Below the pieces are notes generated by a model. The model did not search any database, was not told the origin of the DNA, and worked only from the letters and a program-made list of their open reading frames with translations. Positions 11,113-21,936 of a DNA stretch of 64,000 nucleotides are shown here, one piece after another (position 1 is the stretch's first letter; the number at the start of each line of letters is the position of its first letter). This stretch comes from Siphonodentalium dalli (lineage: Eukaryota; Mollusca; Scaphopoda; Gadilida; Siphonodentaliidae), in the NCBI GenBank assembly GCA_032622095.1, contig CP136063.1, positions 283,333,426 through 283,397,425 on the forward strand. Reading direction: 5' to 3'. A program made the position numbers and the translations under genes.

Positions 11113-11631
11113 AACACAATTCCTACAATTCCATCTATTTTCTTAGCATCTGGATGAAAAAGTTGTTTCTCAGTATCGATGCATTGTACTTTAAATCCAT
11201 ATCATACCAACTGGGAAAATAGCGACCCATTGCTATATGAACAGCGAAACAATTTGATCACTTCTATGATTCATATCAATTCGTGTGTTTACGCCGTGGA
11301 TCAGAACACCGTGCACATAACGTGTGTACTCATACACATAAGGTGTGTACTCGTGCAATTATCCTGGCCATGGATATATTTTTGGTGTTCGAAACACCAT
11401 ATAGGGGATGGTACACAATTTATCAGTGGCAGCTTCGTGGATCCAACTGTCAATGTAGGTGGGTGTTGATACTAGAAAGTCACAGCATAGCTGTTCAATT
11501 GCACTTTTTACAGTCATTTGTCTTTGATATCCTATGCACATCTCTCAATCCATGGAACTACCCACGGCAACATCTTCGACACAGGCTATACCAGCCAGAC
11601 CTGGTTCGCTTGACATATTTAAATTAACTAG
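11113..11631. other. No supported gene; weak open frames on both strands
   Basis: The minus-strand frame 11359-11541 (60 aa, ending in KIYPWPG) has a protein-like composition. It lacks convincing splice signals and I recognise no family, so it is not called. Confidence 0.3.
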
Positions 11632-11832
11632 CAATACCGGGTGGTGGCGTAATTAATTAGCAATACCGGGTGGTGGCGTAATTAACTAGCAATACCGGGT
11701 GGTGGCGTAATTAACTAGCAATACCGGGTGGTGGCGTAATTAACTAGGAATACCGGGTGGTGGCGTAACTAACTAGCAATACCGGGTGGTGGCGTAATTA
11801 AATAGCAATACCGGGTGGTGGTGTAATTAACT
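11632..11832. repeat. 29-bp minisatellite, left array (7 units)
   Basis: The unit is taactagcaataccgggtgg followed by tggcgtaat. Seven copies with few substitutions end in a partial unit gtaattaact at the retrotransposon boundary. Confidence 0.95.
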
Positions 11833-14800
11833 TTACTTTACTTTAAACATATTTTAATGTATTTAGAAACAAAATATACATAGGGATCAGGGCACAAGTT
11901 ACAAAACTTACAAACTTGCCCCTCTCCTAATACAATCATGGAACATACATAAAAATACATAGCAGATATAGCAAACTGTTTATAAAGAAGAGTGCAGAGT
12001 GTGTGTGCTGCGGATGTCGGGTTTCCATCTGTATTCCAATCTCGGTTATGAAGAAAACGCTAGAACTCAGTGAGTTGACAGATGAAATAGCGAAATTTAC
12101 CATAAATGGGTTTGTTCAAAACGCTCTGTTTTAGCTATAAAAGATTGAGTAATGCGGAAAAGAGTAGTGTTCTTTTGATTTGATATACCTTTTACCCCAT
12201 ATAAGAAATGATTTGCTTCTAATGATTGAAAGCCATTAATACTTAAATTTCGGTAAAAGTCAATTCTCTGATCTACAAATAAAGGGCAAACATGAAAATA
12301 GTGATTGGCGTCTTCAATGTCTAAGTTACAGGGGCATATAGGCGAATCTGATATGTGATTATCAAACATATCCGAACGGAGATCACTACACTGATTCCGA
12401 ATTTTACAGTGTATTGTATTAATTTTCCTTTTTCCTGTATAAAAATAAGAGGGTGGTTTTATTATTGGATCTATAATCCCTAAATTGGCTTTGAAATCGG
12501 AAATAGAGGTTGCATTGATTACATACACAGGTAATTTGTTCCATTCCAGAACAACAGATGGGAGAAATGACTGTTTAAAATGCTCAGTGTTAGCGAAATA
12601 GGAATAAAATTTATTTGGAAATCTAAGATTATAATCCGATCGTTCTCTGGAGCGTGCCGGTAGGAGATATGTCAGATACAAAGGGGCGTCTTCATTGATA
12701 ATTCTGTAAATTGCTTGCAAATGGCGATGTTGCCTACGCCTGTGTAGTGTCCGCCAACCTACCTCAAGCCATAACTTGTTAAGTGATACTGAACGATTTA
12801 GGCCGGTTACGATTCTAGCGGCGTCTTTATGTATTCGGTCGAGTTTTTCCAATAAGTAATCGGGTGCTGAATCCCATACGACGTCAGCATAATCCAAAAT
12901 AGGAAGGATATACGCATTGTAAATTTTTTCGAGTGTCTTTCTATCGAGATCGTTTTTAAATTTCCTCAATTGTGATAGTCTAGAGGCAGCTTTGTTTGCT
13001 GTGTATTCTATTTGTTTGTTCCATTTTAAGTTTGATTGAAATTCAAGGCCAAGGTGCTTATGCGATTCGTTAAATGAAATAGTTTCGTCCTGGAATATTA
13101 AATCTGGGGAATTATCTTGAGGCACGAATGAGAAGGATATTGCCTTGGTTTTCTTGGGATTGAACGAAACTAACCAGTTGTCTGCCCATAGACTGACCCT
13201 TTTGAGGTCCTCGTTTAGTTCTGATTGTAGGATGTTAAGATTGAAGTGAGAAGCTGTGAGACATGTGTCATCAGCATACATTCTAACAGTTGATGTGAGG
13301 TTATCTGGTATGTCATTAATGTATATTAAAAATAGGAAAGGCCCAAGGATTGATCCTTGGGGAACACCCGCTGTGATGGTTTCAAAATCAGAATAAGTGT
13401 TATTGATTCGGACCCTTTGCTTCCTGTTAGTGAGATAGTCCTCCAGCCATTTAGAAAGCGACCCTGTTATCCCATACGCGGTAGTTTTGGCAATCAACCC
13501 TCTGTGCCAGACTCTCTCGAAGGCTTTGGAGATATCACAAAATACTGAACAAGTGTATAAGCCTTTGTCGAGTGTCTGACACAGCTGGTGATAAAGATCA
13601 ATCATTTGGAATGTAGTGCTGTGTTTCGGAACGAAACCCGACTGATTTTGAAATAGGAGTTTATTCTCATCGAAAAAGGACGAGATTCTCTTTAGAACTA
13701 ACTTTTCAAGAATTTTACCCAGGCATGGTAGAAGGGAAATTGGCCGGTAATTAGCGCTATCTGCGGAATCTCCATTTTTAAAGATAGGAATCACATTGGC
13801 TTTCTTCCACTGTGATGGGAACTTTCCCGTTTGTAGAGATTTTTTAAAAATTAAGAAAAGAGGGTGGGCTATAGCGTTAGCCGTGCCGTGGAGCATTTTT
13901 GGACTAACTCCGTCATAGCCATAGGCTTTGTTCGTTTTAAGTGATCTGATCGCAGATATGACATCATCGACTGAAAATTTAAGTTCTGATAATTCTTTAT
14001 TGCATCGTGAACTGAAATCAGGTAGTTTGTGCTCTTTCTGGTCAATCGTGGAATTTGAGAGGAATTTTGTATTCAGGCACTCGGCTTTTCCCAAATCGTT
14101 TGAGACAAAAGATACACCATTGACTTTAATATCTCCATCCGTAGAATAAATAGGTGGTATTTTTGTTATCTTCTTTTTGTTCAAAAGAAAGTTGATGAGA
14201 TGCCAGAATTCTCGGGGCGAAGAACTGTCATTTACCCTATCTTCGATATTGTTTTCAAATTTGGCTTTCGCATACTTTTTCATGTTGTTGACTTTGTTCC
14301 TCGATTTTTTGTATTTTGTCCAATTATTTTCAGTGCCAGACTTGATGGCGACCGATCGCAATCTATCTCGACGTCGAATCTCACGTCGGATGTCGCTATT
14401 GAACCAAATTTTGTCTTTCGATCTTATCGTAACTGTAGTTTGTGGTATAGTGATTCGCATTATTTCAAAGAATTTATCATAGAAAATTTGCACTACCCTA
14501 TCAATGTCGTTTTCAGGCTGGAGGAGATCGTCCCAATTTATATCATTTATTAAAATTTCCGCCTTTTGGAAGTCGCCGCGATTATAGTTCCATATTTTCC
14601 TTTGGAAGGAAGGGGATGACAGTTGATCAAATGAGATGGTCGCATAAACACCTAAGTGGTCCGAAATTTCTAAGTCAAGGATGTCGGCATCCCTCACTTG
14701 AATGTCAGGGCTTATAATGATGGGGTCCAGAAGCGTCGCGGATGTAGCAGTGATTCTGGTCGGGGATGTAATCACATTTCTGAGTGAAAAATAGTCCGTG

Positions 14801-15659
14801 ATATTTTTAAGTTTGGACGAGGGATCTAGATAATTTGAATTAAAATCCCCAAGTAGTATTACTTTATGGGAAATATCTAACGCTTCAAAAATGGATTCCT
14901 CGAAGAGGGTCCAATAGTTTGGGGCACAGAAGTCCTCTGATCGGTATGATAGACATAAGAGAAATTTTGTAAGTTTACTGCGTATTTCAAACCACATTAC
15001 AGACGTGTCAAATTCGAGACTTTCGATGCGCTTGTATAATAAGTTATCGTCGAAGTATACACAAATACCACCACCATGACAATCCCGATCGGCTCGGACA
15101 GGAGGGGTGAATCCTTCAATAAGAATATTTTCAGATGGGTATGAGGGGTCCAGATGAGTTTCGGTAAAGCATAATATATCATAATCAGATATTATGTGAT
15201 TTATTTTGTGGATTTTATTCCGAATGCTTCTTATATTTTGTTGGAAAATGGTCAAAGTGTCGGGATGGTTTTCAGTTATTAATGTCTGGTCTAGTACAGG
15301 GCCCGGATTGACATGGACTGAACCTGAAATTATAAGAAGCGCTGTAATTAAAACCAGGATCAACGGTAGCCTAATACTTGATCCACGGAATGATTTCAAT
15401 ATGAGAAAGCTGCATGTAACATGTTTTATTTTCTGCGACGGGGCTTTCTTCTTTGAATCAAAAATTCCCGTCACTATACGATGCTGCTCGGCAGAGATAC
15501 CCATTTATGGGATGTTCATGACCGAAAAGCATCGTACCGTGACGGAACTGAAGTTAATTTGGAAGACAGATGAAAAGTAATCCACAGCTCGGTCAGGGTT
15601 ATTTCTAAAAGTGTGTTGTGTATGATTCAAGAGATATTTCAAAACTAATGAGTGAAACT
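11833..15659 (-). mobile_element. Full-ORF APE-type non-LTR retrotransposon inserted in minisatellite
   Basis: The boundaries are given by the interrupted 29-bp array. gtaattaact occurs at 11823-11832 and again at 15660-15669. Removing the element and one copy restores the array in perfect phase, so this 10-bp direct repeat is the target-site duplication. The element is 3827 bp: about 155 bp of 5' leader, one long ORF, a 264-bp 3' UTR and a (TAAAG)n tail (ttaaagtaaagtaa on its own strand). No separate ORF1 is visible. Either this family has a single ORF or the 5' end is truncated. An intact ORF and a clean duplication indicate recent insertion. I place it in the CR1/jockey group; the exact clade is not resolved. 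Confidence 0.93.
12097..15504 (-). CDS. Retrotransposon endonuclease/reverse transcriptase polyprotein (1135 aa)
   Basis: Encodes the machinery of target-primed reverse transcription. Residues 1-45 are basic and polar, and 46-60 form a hydrophobic stretch (LPLILVLITALLIIS). Residues 62-69 are SVHVNPGP, resembling the 2A ribosome-skipping motif. An apurinic-type endonuclease spans about 84-292: N90 in QQN, E115 in TETHLD, GDFN at 219-222, D260 and SDH at 281-283. Reverse transcriptase lies at about 560-830: NYRPISLLP (585-593), CDISKAFERVWH with D657, AGVPQGSILGP (712-722) and catalytic YADD at 743-746. A C-terminal C1057-x-C-x8-H-x4-C1073 motif resembles the zinc knuckle of this group. All catalytic residues are present and there is no stop or frameshift, so the copy could be functional. 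The ATG at 15502-15504 is the first in frame and precedes the hydrophobic leader. It acts on its own RNA and genomic DNA. Confidence 0.95.
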   Translation of the reverse strand: MGISAEQHRIVTGIFDSKKKAPSQKIKHVTCSFLILKSFRGSSIRLPLILVLITALLIISGSVHVNPGPVLDQTLITENHPDTLTIFQQNIRSIRNKIHKINHIISDYDILCFTETHLDPSYPSENILIEGFTPPVRADRDCHGGGICVYFDDNLLYKRIESLEFDTSVMWFEIRSKLTKFLLCLSYRSEDFCAPNYWTLFEESIFEALDISHKVILLGDFNSNYLDPSSKLKNITDYFSLRNVITSPTRITATSATLLDPIIISPDIQVRDADILDLEISDHLGVYATISFDQLSSPSFQRKIWNYNRGDFQKAEILINDINWDDLLQPENDIDRVVQIFYDKFFEIMRITIPQTTVTIRSKDKIWFNSDIRREIRRRDRLRSVAIKSGTENNWTKYKKSRNKVNNMKKYAKAKFENNIEDRVNDSSSPREFWHLINFLLNKKKITKIPPIYSTDGDIKVNGVSFVSNDLGKAECLNTKFLSNSTIDQKEHKLPDFSSRCNKELSELKFSVDDVISAIRSLKTNKAYGYDGVSPKMLHGTANAIAHPLFLIFKKSLQTGKFPSQWKKANVIPIFKNGDSADSANYRPISLLPCLGKILEKLVLKRISSFFDENKLLFQNQSGFVPKHSTTFQMIDLYHQLCQTLDKGLYTCSVFCDISKAFERVWHRGLIAKTTAYGITGSLSKWLEDYLTNRKQRVRINNTYSDFETITAGVPQGSILGPFLFLIYINDIPDNLTSTVRMYADDTCLTASHFNLNILQSELNEDLKRVSLWADNWLVSFNPKKTKAISFSFVPQDNSPDLIFQDETISFNESHKHLGLEFQSNLKWNKQIEYTANKAASRLSQLRKFKNDLDRKTLEKIYNAYILPILDYADVVWDSAPDYLLEKLDRIHKDAARIVTGLNRSVSLNKLWLEVGWRTLHRRRQHRHLQAIYRIINEDAPLYLTYLLPARSRERSDYNLRFPNKFYSYFANTEHFKQSFLPSVVLEWNKLPVYVINATSISDFKANLGIIDPIIKPPSYFYTGKRKINTIHCKIRNQCSDLRSDMFDNHISDSPICPCNLDIEDANHYFHVCPLFVDQRIDFYRNLSINGFQSLEANHFLYGVKGISNQKNTTLFRITQSFIAKTERFEQTHLW

Positions 15660-16096
15660 GTAATTAACTAGCAATACCGGGTGGTGGCGTAATTAAATAG
15701 CAATACCGGGTGGTGGCGTAATTAACTAGCAATACCGGGTGGTGGCGTAATTAACTAGCAATACCGGGTGGTGGCGTAATTAACTAGCAATACCGGGTGG
15801 TGGCGTAATTAACTAGTAATACCGGGTGGTGGCGTAATTAACTAGTAATACCGGGTGGTGGCGTAATTAACTAGCAATACCGGGTGGTGGCGTAATTAAC
15901 TAGCAATACCGGGTGGTGGCGTAATTAACTAGTAATACCGGGTGGTGGCGTAATTAACTAGCAATACCGGGTGGTGGCGTAATTAACTAGCAATACCGGG
16001 TGGTGGCGTAATTAACTAGTAATACCGGGTGGTGGCGTAATTAACTAGTAATACCGGGTGGTGGCGTAATTAACTAGCAATACCGGGTGGTGGCGT
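15660..16096. repeat. 29-bp minisatellite, right array (15 units)
   Basis: Same unit as the left array, with a recurrent C/T variant (ctagcaata or ctagtaata). Before the retrotransposon inserted, the array had about 22 units. Confidence 0.95.
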
Positions 16097-16235
16097 TTTA
16101 TCAACATTGAACGCAAAATGTCTCTTCAAAACAAGTACTGAGGCTATACTTCAGTATCATGTGGACACCGTGTGGGCCCGGTAGAATAGACTGCGAGGGT
16201 CAAGAATCCCCTAAACAGTAGATAAGATAAGCTTA
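16097..16235 (-). repeat. SINE/LINE-like fragments next to the minisatellite
   Basis: gtgggcccggtagaataga (about 16172) resembles a motif at 39336 and a repeat I associate with molluscan genomes. agataagataagcttaattgg (16212-16232) looks like the reverse of a LINE 3' end with an ATCTT-type tail, compare 9905-9937. Both assignments are tentative. Confidence 0.3.
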
Positions 16236-18101
16236 ATTGGCAAAAACATCCTTATAAGGACAGTATGCATACATAATAACATATAATTGTACATTGTGTA
16301 TTGAACAGTATAATAAATGATATTAATATAAGGTCAAGCTGAATGTGCAATGGATCATCTATTCTGTATTTGTTCATTGATTTATGATACGATGCTCATC
16401 ACGTGCGGAGAATAATCTTCGGATCATATGACAAATTGAAGTGCATGTATTTGACACATTGTTGGATAAGATTTTGACAAGCTGTTCAGTTTGGGTCATG
16501 CTTTCAAAGTCTGAGAACTGTGTCTTCATACCGTTTGTGAGCTCGAGACGTTGTGTGCGGTAAGCGCTGCACTCTAAAAGTATGAAGATGCGCGACTAAC
16601 AGATTGTTTGAGTCGTGTTAAATGAAACTGTAAACGATATATGTACATGCAGGGCCCAGTGGACCATATAGGCTAAGCCGTATCACATGGTGGTAGAATT
16701 TGTTGCCTCACGCGATATGGTCGCCCTGGTACCACCATGATTCCTTCACAACGTTAAAAAACGCAGCGTGTGGAACGCAGGATGTCACATTATAGGAGAA
16801 TCTTACCTCTCGCAGTGGGGCGGCGAACATATTATCTGCCGAACCCACACGGGGAGATTTTATCCAACATTAGTCAATTAATTAGTTACGAAATCGACGT
16901 TTTTCTAACAGCTATACAGCAAACATGTCAATAAAGATATAAAATTCAATATAAATAGTCAACTGTTCCTCAAATATGATAGCAAGCCAATATTTAACCG
17001 GAATGATTACTGAACATATGCTTGTGTCTGAGGAATTAGAAGGGTGACGATAAGCCGGTAGACGGCCTGAGCATCAGATCGACTGGTTTACAGCCCCGTG
17101 GCTATTATACCGCACGGTTTAGTTGATCGCTGTAACTTAAAGCCCTTTCTCTGAAGTACCAAGACTATATAGCAGTGTATTATTCCAGAGATCGTTGTAG
17201 TGTGTGGCTGCTGAAATCAATGCTTTATAATGCCACATGAATCGTAGAGTGCCGCTTTCATTACGCATGTCCAATAACGGAACGCTACTGGTGCTATCGT
17301 CGAAGCTTCATTCAGTAACTGTTCGTCGTTATAGATGACATGTTATACCTCGCGAGGAAACAATTAGTTTGGTATTAAATTCAGCTTTAGGAATCTTTTA
17401 TATATCATAGTTTCGTTGCTAAAGGTACGTTTATGTTAAATAATCCAATATAGTATGTGTTAGTGCATGTTTCTGTAACTACGAAACTTTATGTTAATAA
17501 AAGAAAAGTTGAAGCGCGAGATATTTTAAATGATCCAGACATCGTGTTGATACTTCCGAAAATGTATTTGAAACGGATACATGTCCTGTCTCAATAAAAT
17601 GTGCTACATTGCTGTCAATGCTGTGTGTATCATTCGGCCATTATCAATGGTTCGAACTATTAAAATGTTCATCGGTCATCGTTTCCGAAGCTGATTCCAT
17701 TAGTAAAAATAATCATGGAACACAAAAGCCAAACTGAATGTGAAAACTACATGTAATAACCACCGGGAAAGGATTCATAACATAAAGTTGTAGTTTAAAT
17801 ATTCATAGATATATTAAATATTATTAGAAACCAAACGTTAATAATTTTGTACCTCTGAAAAAAGGCTTATTGTGTTCTTATTCCATATAGATTTATAGCT
17901 AAATTTGCGGGAAACTAGACTACCCATCTCTATAACCCGTCATGTGCATCGGTGTACGTTATGATATCTAATATAGATATCCAATATTATAGTATTGTAT
18001 GGGAAACTTGGGATAGAGTGACAATCCTTGTACATATGTGTATACACCCGTGCATTTGCACCACCGGTATTATGAGGGGACATTCGTGTGGCAAAATATG
18101 T
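16236..18101. other. No gene or recognised repeat
   Basis: About 1.9 kb without tandem repeats, TIRs or splice-bounded open frames that I can support. Confidence 0.35.
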
Positions 18102-18225
18102 TTTACGCCGTTTGGCCTTTTACTAGTCTCCTTGTTTGACTTTCTAAAAGGCTTTTGGTCAACCTGCTAGTGCATTTTACCTGACTCTGCCTCTGTCATT
18201 CTAGTGTGCTAGGTGTGCATGGTGT
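18102..18225 (+). repeat. Dispersed repeat N, copy 1
   Basis: Blocks tgactttctaaaaggctt and attctagtgtgctaggtgtg recur in the same order at 25143-25257. Confidence 0.65.
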
Positions 18226-18251
18226 TCGCTTATCACGGCAGTCGTTACCTG

Positions 18252-18300
18252 GATGGGATGGATAGGACAGGATAATTTTATTTACAATATACACACATGA
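18252..18300 (-). repeat. Possible LINE 3' end with degenerate GGATR tail
   Basis: ggatgggatggataggacag followed by gataattttatttacaata resembles a reversed non-LTR 3' terminus with a pentanucleotide tail. No coding remnant was identified to its right. Confidence 0.3.
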
Positions 18301-18949
18301 AAAGTACAATTACAAATAAATATAATGTTAATAGACCATACATGTATATTGTTAGGGTGATACAGTCATGACTGACTGTCTTTCTATCACCCCTGAATGT
18401 GGTGACAGATTATATGATGTAGATGGCAGATTGAATTTGATTGTTTTTTGGTTTACGTTCATCGTGTGCAGACTGTGGTTTTAAATAGGCTTTGTTAGGG
18501 CGATGGTTCGAAAAGTGGTTAATATGTATAGGCACCTACTTGGTCGACATAATTAATTAATACTATGAATATACGTGTGTCAGTGGAACCGAGTAGGAAT
18601 AACGAGAATGAGGTCTTGGGAATATTTTAATTAACATGTATACCTTTGTGTTTGTTTGTTTGATTTATATTTGTTAGCAGAAAATTATGTATCGTTTTTA
18701 CAATCAGGGCATTTTCGGTTTTTGCATCGAAAGTTCGATGGATAATTACATATTAAAACAATGTTATAGAAATTAATACTTCGGCGACAAACATATACTT
18801 ATTCTCTAGTAGTTTTTCATGATGTCGCTGAAGATTATAGCTATGGTATGGAGGGAGGTTTGTCGATGCTATGTTGATCAGATAGGGCTGGATATAATTC
18901 ACGTAATAGTTTCGGTGGGGTATGGAAAGAACTGGGTAGCAATGACGCC

Positions 18950-19349
18950 TTAACCCTTTATCCAACAGAACGGCCCTGTGCCAATGCATTCTCTTATATA
19001 TGCGAGTCGACCATAGGTCGCCTCGCATATATAAGAGAATGCATTGGCTTAACACATTACAAATTATAAAATTGTTAAAGAATGTAAGAAAAAATGGTAA
19101 AAAGTGTTAAAAAAAGACCTTTTTTTAGGCCAATGCATTCTCTTATATATGCGAGGCGACCTATGGTCGACTCGCATATATAAGAGAATGCATTGGCACA
19201 GGGCTAACTGTAACTATCACAATGTGGTCAAGGAGCCGGTTCCAATGATATCCATATTTGTATGGTTCTATTGAGACAGACCGAAGATATTTTAGGCTGT
19301 TGAAGCTTTAGTTGGCCGGTTTTGGCCGGTTTGTTGAGTAAAGGGTTAA
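18950..19349 (-). mobile_element. Family A hairpin MITE, piggyBac-like, copy A1
   Basis: 400 bp bounded by TTAA, with TIRs ttaaccctttatccaacag and the complement of gttgagtaaagggttaa. It carries two 67-bp hairpins (18981-19047 and 19130-19196) that are reverse complements of each other. The CCGGCC-rich side (ggccggttttggccggtttg) lies at the right end. No transposase, so non-autonomous. Confidence 0.9.
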
Positions 19350-20330
19350 TAGGTTGATGACAAATACGACGCTATCCCATAATATAGTATCGAATCGTAG
19401 GGGCATAACATTTACAAATCAAGTACCGAAAATTTCAAACATTGGGTAAGATTTGACAAATTATTATTCCCATATACATGTGTTGTTATATGCCCATACA
19501 ACGCATCATTCTCATATACATGTGTAGTTAGATGCCCATACAACACATCATCGTGCAAATATGTTCAATAGGTTCATATTGGACCTAAACATTTTCATAT
19601 ATGTTCATATTGGACTTATTTGATACTGAAATAAGCCCATATACCTGTTATTCCGTTTTATGGCGCGGGCCACAGTGAAACCACATTATACAGAGCATAA
19701 TCTGGTAAGTCGATTTAGATTCATATAGAATATACAAAAAATAAAATAATGCCGATACGGGCTTATTTGTGTTTTTGAAATAATTCAATATATGAGCTTT
19801 TTTCACAACAGACTCGAAACTAATATCTTCCATAATGTGTTAGTTCCTATATATACAATTTGAATATGACATCAGAGCTAACGATGGGGCACTACATATT
19901 CGTACACATGCACTGGAAAGGTATTATGCTTAACAACAAATGTTGGTTTAAATTATACTTAATAAAGCCTCATTTTTATCACATTACATTCCGGTTTTGA
20001 GAATGGATTAATACATGTACATGAAAGTTAAATAATTTCTTCAACATGTAGCAATATACGCGACTCCCCACTTCTAACGTAGGCATATATCGGTTATTGC
20101 AGAGAGTCATGTTCTGAATGTCACAATTCGATTTCGCACGATATCCATCTATACGTCTGGTGCTAGGTATTGGAAGACGATTAACTGTGACAATTTAATT
20201 GAAATTACTCAACACTGTCTTTCTCGTGGATATTTCCTAGGCTGTGAGCAAGAAAACTACTAGACCATGCCACGAATCACTACTCTGGCTAACGCCCGTA
20301 GAGATCATATTCCACCAGTACAAAGCGTTT
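19350..20330. repeat. Mostly unassigned; includes a 45-bp duplication and repeat F copy 2
   Basis: cccatatacatgtgttgtta at about 19469 is repeated with changes at about 19513. cgttttatggcgcgggccac (about 19653) belongs to repeat F. The rest shows no features. Confidence 0.45.
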
Positions 20331-20691
20331 TGAAGTTTTAACAGGGAACCTTATAAAATCGGAAGAATAACACGGGATTATAGTTCTTAGTTATTATGAG
20401 TACCTTAATAATGTACTTCACTGTATGTGAATGTCCCAATTCGAAATTTCACGATTTAAGTGACGTTGTGGGCGATTTTGATTTGCGTTACTTTCAATTA
20501 TGGAATTTCTCCTGGGTAATTAATTGAATGTTTATTGCGATATCGGCTCACAAAAGTCACAGAAAAGCATGTAATTTCGAGTTGGGAACTTCATCTACAG
20601 CGAAGTACAATATTAAGGAACAGATACTAATTAAGAAATATATTCCAAATGTTATTGTTTCCACTCTATAAGGCTCCTGTCAAAACTTTAA
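20331..20691. mobile_element. Old TIR element with ~120-bp imperfect arms
   Basis: The left arm runs from gaagttttaacagggaacc through taccttaataatgtacttca to cccaattcgaaatt. It pairs in order with aatttcgagttggga, gaagtacaatattaagga and ggctcctgtcaaaactt on the right. The arms are diverged (perhaps three quarters matching), suggesting age. No coding sequence. Confidence 0.65.
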
Positions 20692-21147
20692 AAATGGCAA
20701 ATTGTTCACATTTACCTGCTTGTTGACAACGTGAAATGCTCAGTCTACATTATCATATTTTAGTAAAGCAAAATACAAAACAAAAACTGCTTTGGTTGCC
20801 ATCTGAATTCTGCGATCGCTTACACTTTTTTGCATCTGGAAATTGTTAGTACATAACCGACCACCCTGCATACCTCATAAAAGGACTTACGTCCCATTCG
20901 ACTAGTGGTTGGATTATTGTTACATGTACATGTATGTCGTTCTTGGAGACATCTGTTGACCTGACCTGCAAAATAATTGCATTCACGATTTTTTGGAACT
21001 CCAAACAATTTCATTCTTTCGTTTGTATTGGTCAGAATACACACTAAATTTTCACTGTTGGACAGTGTGTTACCTATGTCCACATAGCTTCGTAGCCGCC
21101 TGATCTGCAAACATGAATATGTAATCAACGTGGGTTATTTTCGAGAT
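20692..21147. other. No gene or recognised repeat
   Basis: The minus-strand 102-aa frame (20820-21128) has no recognisable motif and no convincing splice context. Confidence 0.3.
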
Positions 21148-21266
21148 GTGCACAGACACAGGTCCCCAGAACAAAAATTGACCCCACCTACAATAGTATT
21201 TAAAACTATAGGATTAAGTACTATTGGGGGTGGGGTCAATTTTTGTTCTGGGGACCTGTGTGCACA
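21148..21266. repeat. Long hairpin (arms about 50 bp)
   Basis: tgtgcacagacacaggtccc with agaacaaaaattgacccca pairs with tggggtcaatttttgttctg with gggacctgtgtgcaca. The inner part also pairs (caatagta with tactattg). Almost perfect. Confidence 0.9.
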
Positions 21267-21342
21267 GAATACAACGTATCCTCTAAGCATAAGTTTTAGT
21301 CAGAGTACTACTACAGAGCACATATAACCTAATGAGCTTAGA

Positions 21343-21860
21343 TTATTCCGTTGAATGTCGCGGGCCGAAGTGAAACACATTATCAAGAGCGTGAATCTGG
21401 TGAATATTCTCCAAATATGTCTGTTATTTCGTCAAAGACACCTTTTCAAATATCTCCGTTATTTCGTTTATAAATATAATTTCATATTTAACACACTTCT
21501 CCAAATATGTCCGTTATTTTGTCAAAGACACTTTTTCAAATATCTCCGTTATTTCGTTTATAAATATAATTTCATATTTCTATATTTCTTTCTATATTTC
21601 GCCCTATTTCGCTATTTCGCTGTATTTTCCTATTTCGATTTTCGATGTATTTTCCTATTTCGCTTTTTCGTTTTATTTCATATTTCGATAATTCGCTATA
21701 TTTGACATATTATGGGATATGGTATTATATGATACCCTACATTCTGATATTCAATCGAACATCACGTGCCTCCCGTGGTCGCGATTGTATGCTAATAGCC
21801 ATCATATCGCGAACCCCGATATGTAATCTTTTGGTAGCCAAGCGTGTGCGTATTGCCTGA
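21343..21860 (+). repeat. Repeat G copy 1 (tatttcg-rich) with repeat F fragment
   Basis: Starts with a repeat F block (tcgcgggccgaagtgaaaca). Two direct copies of an approximately 80-bp unit follow (tccaaatatgtctgttattt and tccaaatatgtccgttattt). Next come runs of tatttcgctatttcg and a unique tail catattatgggatatgg. It serves as the empty-site reference for the Helitron at 26236-26610. Confidence 0.75.
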
Positions 21861-21936
21861 TTTTAATATTCCCTCTGTTGATGGCGATTTGAACAAATAT
21901 GAATATTTCTGCAACGAACGCTGCCCGTGCCTTTAA
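21861..21936. mobile_element. Family E right-end fragment
   Basis: ttgatggcgatttgaacaaa followed by tatgaatatttctgcaacg and cccgtgcctttaa matches the ends of E2 and E3. The other end is absent. Confidence 0.65.

Noticed and set aside
11359-11541. 60-aa minus-strand frame with protein-like composition
   Set aside because: No splice or start support and no recognisable family.
18753-19055. Recurrent frames starting MLSQCILLYMRGDLWSTRIY near hairpins
   Set aside because: They are translations of the MITE hairpin and appear wherever the hairpin does, including on both strands.
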